Part shown: in pieces, positions 5,794 through 9,133 of the stretch
Position numbering within the stretch: position 1 is the first letter of the stretch
How the letters are laid out: each line of letters starts with the position of its first letter
Source of the DNA: an uncultured Prevotella sp.
Lineage (GTDB): Bacteria > Bacteroidota > Bacteroidia > Bacteroidales > Bacteroidaceae
Reading direction: 5' to 3'
NCBI GenBank assembly: GCA_905202125.1
Contig: CAJKQX010000086.1
Location: 1-9,133, forward strand
Length of the DNA stretch: 9,133 nt
Notes under the pieces: generated by a model
Database searches by the model: none
Seen by the model: only the letters and a program-made list of their open reading frames with translations
Told to the model about the DNA's origin: nothing
Translations under genes and position numbers: made by a program

Positions 5794-6441
5794 CTAATTT
5801 TTCTTCAGCCATTCTATCCTACGGATGTCGGGCAGATGCTTGATGGCGAAATGCTCGAAACGGGCCTTGAAACCGTTGCCATCGGGACATGCTCCCATCA
5901 CACCTACCATCACGGGATGGTTGTCCTGCAACCAGGCGTTGCGCATCATGGTGTATTTCTGGTCGTCGAACGAATAGAATATCTCGACGGCATCGAGACG
6001 CCGGACGGCTTTTATCCATACGTAGGGAACGGGGCGCTCGAGCGTGATGACACTCCAGTCACTGGTCTTGTGGGTGACAACTGCGCTGAGATTGTATTTA
6101 CCGTCTACAAATTCGATGCCTGCCTTGATATAGTTCTCATGATCGATGCGGAGCATGAGTCCGGCCTGATCGAAACGTGTCTTGTAGTCGCCCGAAATCT
6201 TGACTTTCACCTCAAACTCGCCTCCGCGCAGGGTGTAGAGGAACGGTGCGTCATCTACGGTAAATCCGTAGTGGGAGATGCGCCAATAGTCGCTGAGCGG
6301 TGTGACGTCCATCGACAGCATGTTGTCCTTGATTTCCCAGTGCTCGGGCTCGTTGAACCATTGCATTTTGTCCATAGACTGCGCACGGCCGGTGAGGGCT
6401 GTGGCAATCATCATTGTGAATAGTAATACTGTTTTTTTCAT
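5794..6441 (-). CDS. Secreted DUF1349 domain protein (concanavalin-like beta-sandwich)
   Basis: A 215-residue protein with an N-terminal signal peptide (MKKTVLLFTMMIATALTGRA, likely cut near Ala20-Gln21) and no lipobox cysteine, so probably a soluble periplasmic protein. The mature part is one DUF1349 domain, a lectin/glucanase-like jelly roll. Marks are QWFNEPEHW (27-35), DYWRISHYGF (51-60), GGEFEVKVK (73-81), DQAGLMLRID (91-100), YIKAGIEFVDG (104-114), VVTHKTSDWS (121-130) and the end GACPDGNGFKARFEHFAI (183-200). Related domains occur in carbohydrate-binding and glycan-related proteins, but no catalytic activity is established and I assign none. The start lies 12 nt after the stop of the acetyltransferase remnant, and no promoter box is seen in the gap. 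It is probably transcribed from the promoter at 6763-6770. Confidence 0.85.
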   Translation of the reverse strand: MKKTVLLFTMMIATALTGRAQSMDKMQWFNEPEHWEIKDNMLSMDVTPLSDYWRISHYGFTVDDAPFLYTLRGGEFEVKVKISGDYKTRFDQAGLMLRIDHENYIKAGIEFVDGKYNLSAVVTHKTSDWSVITLERPVPYVWIKAVRRLDAVEIFYSFDDQKYTMMRNAWLQDNHPVMVGVMGACPDGNGFKARFEHFAIKHLPDIRRIEWLKKN

Positions 6442-6453
6442 ATTTGTAGATTT

Positions 6454-6741
6454 TTATAATTCTCTGATGACATGACAGGGGTTGTCCACGGCCAGACTGT
6501 TGGCCGGAATGTCTCGGCAGACCACGCTGCCGGCACCGATGACGCAATTGTGGCCGGTGGCACCGAGCAATCGCGTGATGAGTTCCTTTCGGCGCTCTAT
6601 ATCCGATGGCCGCAAGAGGTTGTAGTCGTAGAGCAGTTCTTTGCATTTCTGCCTCTCGCCGATCAATTCGACATCGCGGTTGGCATCATACAAAAGACCC
6701 ATGAGGCATTTCTCTTTTTCGGTCGGCATGAGTTTTGACAT
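6454..6741 (-). pseudogene. Internally deleted maltose/galactoside O-acetyltransferase (Mac domain plus last hexapeptide turn)
   Basis: Intact relatives (Maa/LacA type, about 180-200 residues) transfer acetyl from acetyl-CoA to sugars using a left-handed beta-helix. Here a 95-residue frame has a normal Mac N-terminus (PTEKEKCLMGLLYDANRDVE 6-25; YDYNLLRPSD 39-48; RRKELITRLLG 50-60). It then jumps at ATGHN (61-65) directly to the normal C-terminal end CVIGAGSVVCRDIPANSLAV (66-85) and NPCHVIREL (87-95). Roughly 90-100 residues are missing in frame, including most of the beta-helix and the catalytic histidine (the His of the family's TAGHP-type motif). ATG 6741 is preferred over the in-frame ATG at 6810 because the promoter box (6763-6770) lies between them; ATG 6729 is also possible. 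The product cannot form an acetyltransferase trimer as known. Whether the leftover peptide has a role is unknown. The gene still leads the transcript of the DUF1349 gene. Confidence 0.8.
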
Positions 6742-6762
6742 TTGGATTAAATTTTTACGATG

Positions 6763-6794
6763 CAAATCTAATATCTTATATATTAACACGCAAT
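6763..6794 (-). promoter_or_regulatory. Promoter of the acetyltransferase remnant and DUF1349 gene
   Basis: On the minus strand TAGATTTG (6770-6763) matches TAnnTTTG, with ATTG (6794-6791) 20 nt upstream as -33 element. The box ends 21 nt before the ATG at 6741. It is divergent from the LuxR-type gene's promoter, about 130 bp away. Confidence 0.65.
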
Positions 6795-6806
6795 AGTCAA
6801 AAATAA

Positions 6807-6835
6807 CCATTTTGAACTTTCAGGTATGAAAATGG
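6807..6835. promoter_or_regulatory. Possible operator: inverted repeat between divergent promoters
   Basis: CCATTTT (6807-6813) and AAAATGG (6829-6835) form a 7-bp inverted repeat with a 15-nt spacer. It lies just upstream of the -33 region of the acetyltransferase/DUF1349 promoter and about 65 bp before the LuxR-type promoter. The position suits a regulator site, but the half-sites are short and AT-rich. Confidence 0.25.
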
Positions 6836-6898
6836 GGCTATGCGGGTTGCAAATGGACAATATTTCGCAAAATCAGTGGAGTATTCGGGAAAAAACAT

Positions 6899-6906
6899 TA
6901 TATTTG
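6899..6906 (+). promoter_or_regulatory. -7 box of the LuxR-type regulator gene
   Basis: TATATTTG at 6899-6906 matches TAnnTTTG and ends 22 nt before the ATG at 6929. No good -33 TTTG is seen at the usual distance, which suits a weak or activator-dependent promoter. Confidence 0.6.
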
Positions 6907-6928
6907 ACAAACATTTCTACACTCACCT

Positions 6929-7687
6929 ATGGACAGCAAGACGATATTGAACAAGGAGTTTTCTTCCCAGGAGTTTGGAAAGGATCATCCCTACTCCACG
7001 ATGCTCGACAAATACAGGGAAATAGCCGCCAACTACGCACGGATGGAGAACGTCATAGCCGTGTTGAGCGACCTGCGCGCAAATAGAAGCTACATATATT
7101 ACGGCGGGTTCGCGCAACGGGTGGCATTGGAGAGCAACGGTGAAGAGGACTCTGTGTCATCTATCTGGGAGGAGGATATCTTCAGACTCGTCCATCCCGA
7201 TGATTTAGCGGACAAGCATCTGCAGGAACTCTGTTTCTACAATTTCGTCAGACGACAACCTAAAAAGCTACGGGCCAACTATTATCTGATGAGCCGACTG
7301 CGCATGAGAAGCAATACATCGGGCTACATCCCGGTACTGCACAGAATGTACTACGTCTGCATTCCTGCCGACGGCACTCTGTGGCTGGCTCTGTGTCTGT
7401 ATGGTCCCATGACGCTCGACTTGCCGGACAAAGGGGTGACAATAAACTCGGTGAACGGCGAGATGACCACTCTGGACAAGCACCACAACTCGAAAATATT
7501 GTCCGACAGGGAGAAACAGGTGCTCAATCTCATCGACAAAGGCATGACAAGCAAGGACATCGCCGCCACGCTATTCATCAGCAAAAACACCGTGAGCAGA
7601 CATCGTCAGGAGATACTGGCCAAACTTCAGGTGAAAAACTCTATCGAGGCCTGCCGCATAGCGAAAGACTTGGGACTGATGGTTTAG
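6929..7687 (+). CDS. LuxR-type (GerE/NarL HTH) transcriptional regulator with PAS-like sensor domain
   Basis: A 252-residue cytoplasmic DNA-binding protein. Residues 191-250 form a LuxR/NarL helix-turn-helix: LSDREKQVLNLIDKGMTSKD, then IAATLFISKNTVSRHRQEIL and AKLQVKNSIEACRIAKDLGL. The pattern 'L(S/T)xREkqVLxLi..G.tskdIA..LfIS..TVs.Hr..Il.KL.vkn' is matched closely. The N-terminal part (about 25-175) has no receiver-domain aspartate pattern, so it is not a response regulator. The segment IWEEDIFRLVHPDDLADKHL (79-98) resembles the W...i.HPdD core of PAS domains common in Bacteroidetes LuxR-type regulators, and the strands YIPVLHRMYYVCIPADGTLW continue that fold. The ligand is unknown. It is divergent from the acetyltransferase remnant/DUF1349 unit and may control it, itself, or neither; the histidine kinase downstream is convergent. 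The start fits the promoter box and the extent of the fold. Confidence 0.85.
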   Translation: MDSKTILNKEFSSQEFGKDHPYSTMLDKYREIAANYARMENVIAVLSDLRANRSYIYYGGFAQRVALESNGEEDSVSSIWEEDIFRLVHPDDLADKHLQELCFYNFVRRQPKKLRANYYLMSRLRMRSNTSGYIPVLHRMYYVCIPADGTLWLALCLYGPMTLDLPDKGVTINSVNGEMTTLDKHHNSKILSDREKQVLNLIDKGMTSKDIAATLFISKNTVSRHRQEILAKLQVKNSIEACRIAKDLGLMV

Positions 7688-7736
7688 TACTGCTAAACAA
7701 AAGAATATGTCGGTGTAGGGCCGTAACCTGTGCCGA
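7682..7736. repeat. Two hairpins after the LuxR-type gene, one a diverged REP-like copy
   Basis: The first hairpin, GTTTAG (7682-7687) with CTAAAC (7693-7698), includes the stop codon. The second pairs 7710-7719 with 7727-7736 (10 pairs, three of them G-U) around a 7-nt loop. Its TAGGGCCGTAACCTGT (7716-7731) matches the head of the 1170-1195 repeat arm at 14 of 16 bases, so it appears to be a degraded solo copy of that family. Neither hairpin has a U-run on the plus strand. I see nothing further in 7737-7812. Confidence 0.55.
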
Positions 7737-7812
7737 TAAATAATATTTGGTATGATTCATTATAACCGCAAAGAAAAGCACCAGACATTTTTAGATTTTC
7801 GGCAGAACCATA

Positions 7813-8982
7813 TCATTTGGGCAACTCTATCCGGAAGGTGGTGCCTACACCCATTTCCGAACTCTTCACGAAGATGCTGCCTTGATGATATTCCTCGATG
7901 ATACGTTTGGCGAGGGACAGTCCGAGACCCCAACCGCGTTTTTTGGTGGTAAAACCGGGACGGAACACATTGCCGATATCCTTTTTGCGGATACCCTTTC
8001 CTGTGTCGGACACTTCCACAATCGCCTTTTTGTCAGTCTCATCCACAAAGAGTGTGATGGTGCCTTGCTCGCCGCCCATCGCATCGACAGCATTCTTGGA
8101 AAGGTTCTCTATGACCCACTCGAAGAGAGAACCGTTCAGGCGGACAATGATATCGTTATCGGGAAATACCTTGACCATCTTCACTTTCTTGGATGTGCGA
8201 CGGTCCATGTAGTCTATCACGTGATCCATTATCTCATTAAGGCTCGTGGGAACGGGCTCGGGCAGCGAACCGATCTTCGAGAATCGGTCGGCTATGAGCT
8301 GCAGACGCTTCACATCCTTGTCCATCTCGGGTATCAATTCATCGTCAGGATAACTCTCCTTAAGTATCTCCGTCCATGCCATTAGGCTGGATATAGGGGT
8401 ACCCAACTGATGGGCGGTCTCTTTGGACAGCCCCACCCACACCTTATTTTGTTCGGCACGCTGAAAGGAAAGGATGGCCAATATGGCTATTATGACGAAT
8501 ATCACCACCACCATAAGTTGGATGTAAGGATAGGATGCCAATCGTCTGAGCATCACCGAATCATCGTAACATACATTTATATAATCGCTTTTCTCATCAT
8601 CCCCGAGATAAATCTTTATTACCTTGCCGGATGCCATCATGTCAGTTCCGGCTTTTGAGGCAAACAGCAATGAGTCTTCCGCTGTACGACAACCTTTGAT
8701 GGTGAGATTACGAAAAGTCTGAACGTTTCCCGAGGCATCGAGCACAATCAGAGGAATAGTAGTATTGCCGTTCAAAACTTTCAACACCAGATTAAGGTCG
8801 GCATTGCTGTCTGCATTATTAAAGGTACGCATGGCCTCTGCCCAAATCTCCATTTTCTTATGCTCCTCCTTCGAAAGGTCATTCACAAGAAAACTCGAGA
8901 CCAATAGCGAAACCACGGCTATGAGCACCGCTATGGCAAGCAGGAAAATCTTCATTCTCCTTATTCGTTCTGTCCATTGCAT
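7813..8982 (-). CDS. Membrane sensor histidine kinase (orphan)
   Basis: A 389-residue inner-membrane sensor that should autophosphorylate on histidine and pass phosphate to a response regulator. TM1 is about residues 12-32 (IFLLAIAVLIAVVSLLVSSF). A periplasmic sensor of about 120 residues follows, with two cysteines (98, 138) that could form a disulfide. TM2 is about 153-173 (YIQLMVVVIFVIIAILAILS). The H-box is GLSKETAHQLGTPISSLMAW with His191, the phospho-acceptor, in a form typical of Bacteroidetes kinases. The ATP-binding domain has an N-box with Asn293/Asn297 (ENLSKNAVDAMGG), G1 DTGKG (326-330), an F-box (FRPGFTTKKRG) and G2 GWGLGLSLAKRII (350-362). All catalytic elements are intact. No response regulator adjoins it; the nearby LuxR-type protein lacks a receiver domain. 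The ATG at 8982 is chosen, but Met10 (8955) would also leave TM1 whole. The gene is a separate unit between the convergent LuxR gene and a terminator. Confidence 0.92.
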   Translation of the reverse strand: MQWTERIRRMKIFLLAIAVLIAVVSLLVSSFLVNDLSKEEHKKMEIWAEAMRTFNNADSNADLNLVLKVLNGNTTIPLIVLDASGNVQTFRNLTIKGCRTAEDSLLFASKAGTDMMASGKVIKIYLGDDEKSDYINVCYDDSVMLRRLASYPYIQLMVVVIFVIIAILAILSFQRAEQNKVWVGLSKETAHQLGTPISSLMAWTEILKESYPDDELIPEMDKDVKRLQLIADRFSKIGSLPEPVPTSLNEIMDHVIDYMDRRTSKKVKMVKVFPDNDIIVRLNGSLFEWVIENLSKNAVDAMGGEQGTITLFVDETDKKAIVEVSDTGKGIRKKDIGNVFRPGFTTKKRGWGLGLSLAKRIIEEYHQGSIFVKSSEMGVGTTFRIELPK

Positions 8983-8995
8983 GCTTTTATAACGA

Positions 8996-9003
8996 CAAAT
9001 TGA
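8996..9003 (-). promoter_or_regulatory. Likely -7 box of the histidine kinase gene
   Basis: On the minus strand TCAATTTG (9003-8996) differs from TAnnTTTG at one base and ends 13 nt before the ATG at 8982. No clear -33 element is seen. It is the weakest of the six boxes listed. Confidence 0.4.
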
Positions 9004-9078
9004 TTCATTTTATTGCATTTCATCAGAGCGAAAGAAAAATAAATGAATTATGAAAACACCGGAATGAAAAGTATATAA

Positions 9079-9119
9079 ATAAAAAAAACCTCCGTTGAGC
9101 ATTCACTCTTCGGAGGTTT
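9079..9119 (-). terminator. Terminator of a minus-strand gene beyond the right edge
   Basis: A 9-bp stem (AAACCTCCG 9086-9094, CGGAGGTTT 9111-9119) encloses a 16-nt loop with a possible extra GAG/CTC pairing. On the minus strand it runs into eight U (complement of A at 9081-9088). It marks the 3' end of a minus-strand transcript starting outside the window, so the histidine kinase is not its operon partner. On the plus strand the tail (TTTCTATTTA) is weaker. Confidence 0.8.
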
Positions 9120-9133
9120 CTATTTATAAAAGG

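Noticed and set aside
5779..6423. Plus-strand open frame of 214 codons covering the DUF1349 gene.
   Set aside because: The minus strand has a signal peptide and a complete DUF1349 domain; the plus frame shows no recognisable domain.
6826..7086. Plus-strand frame starting MKMGLCGLQM before the LuxR-type gene.
   Set aside because: It starts upstream of the promoter box at 6899-6906 and overlaps the regulator in another frame; its sequence is not protein-like after the overlap begins.
1..9133. Search by eye for a CRISPR array, tRNA or rRNA genes, phage or defence genes, or a biosynthetic cluster.
   Set aside because: No regularly spaced direct repeats, no tRNA-like cloverleaf and no characteristic proteins were seen. 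The window looks like ordinary chromosome with some repeat activity.

Overview
The window looks like chromosomal DNA from the phylum Bacteroidota, most likely order Bacteroidales (Prevotella- or Bacteroides-like). Three things point there. Five intergenic regions carry a perfect TAnnTTTG box, the -7 element of Bacteroidetes promoters, at a sensible distance from a start codon, and a sixth carries a one-mismatch version. Shine-Dalgarno sequences are absent or weak. The proteins (FabH, L32, DUF177, GGFFG-type amidophosphoribosyltransferase, a KETAHQLGTP-type histidine kinase) are of Bacteroidetes type. The genus call is inference; no rRNA or tRNA is visible.

Layout. Plus strand 73-1050: a GntR-type regulator with a LacI-like ligand-sensing C-terminus. 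Then 1051-1364, non-coding: a 26-bp perfect inverted repeat (REP/BIME-like) and a strong terminator. Minus strand 3115-1365: the housekeeping operon yceD(DUF177)-rpmF-fabH, with 2-6 nt gaps and a promoter almost touching the first ATG. Minus 4685-3255: a PurF-like amidophosphoribosyltransferase that keeps its PRPP site and likely Fe-S cysteines but lacks the N-terminal nucleophilic cysteine. A terminator (4777-4809) separates it from a VOC/glyoxalase-type gene (5287-4901), which is preceded by a small, apparently frameshifted reading frame (5496-5306). A MITE-like element of about 200 bp with imperfect terminal inverted repeats fills 5575-5776. Minus 6741-5794: a maltose-acetyltransferase-like gene that has lost most of its beta-helix in an internal in-frame deletion, followed by a secreted DUF1349 protein. 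Divergent plus 6929-7687: a LuxR-type regulator with a PAS-like N-terminus. Minus 8982-7813: an orphan membrane histidine kinase. The right edge carries a minus-strand terminator belonging to a gene outside the window.

How the genes work together. Only yceD-rpmF-fabH is a clear functional unit, linking ribosome assembly with initiation of fatty-acid synthesis. The acetyltransferase remnant and the DUF1349 gene share a transcript. The rest are single-gene units, three of them regulators or sensors without an adjacent partner. I see no phage, CRISPR, defence or biosynthetic cluster and no convincing new multi-gene system. The most interesting signals are the nucleophile-less PurF paralogue, the internally deleted acetyltransferase, the two repeat elements and the frameshifted small gene.
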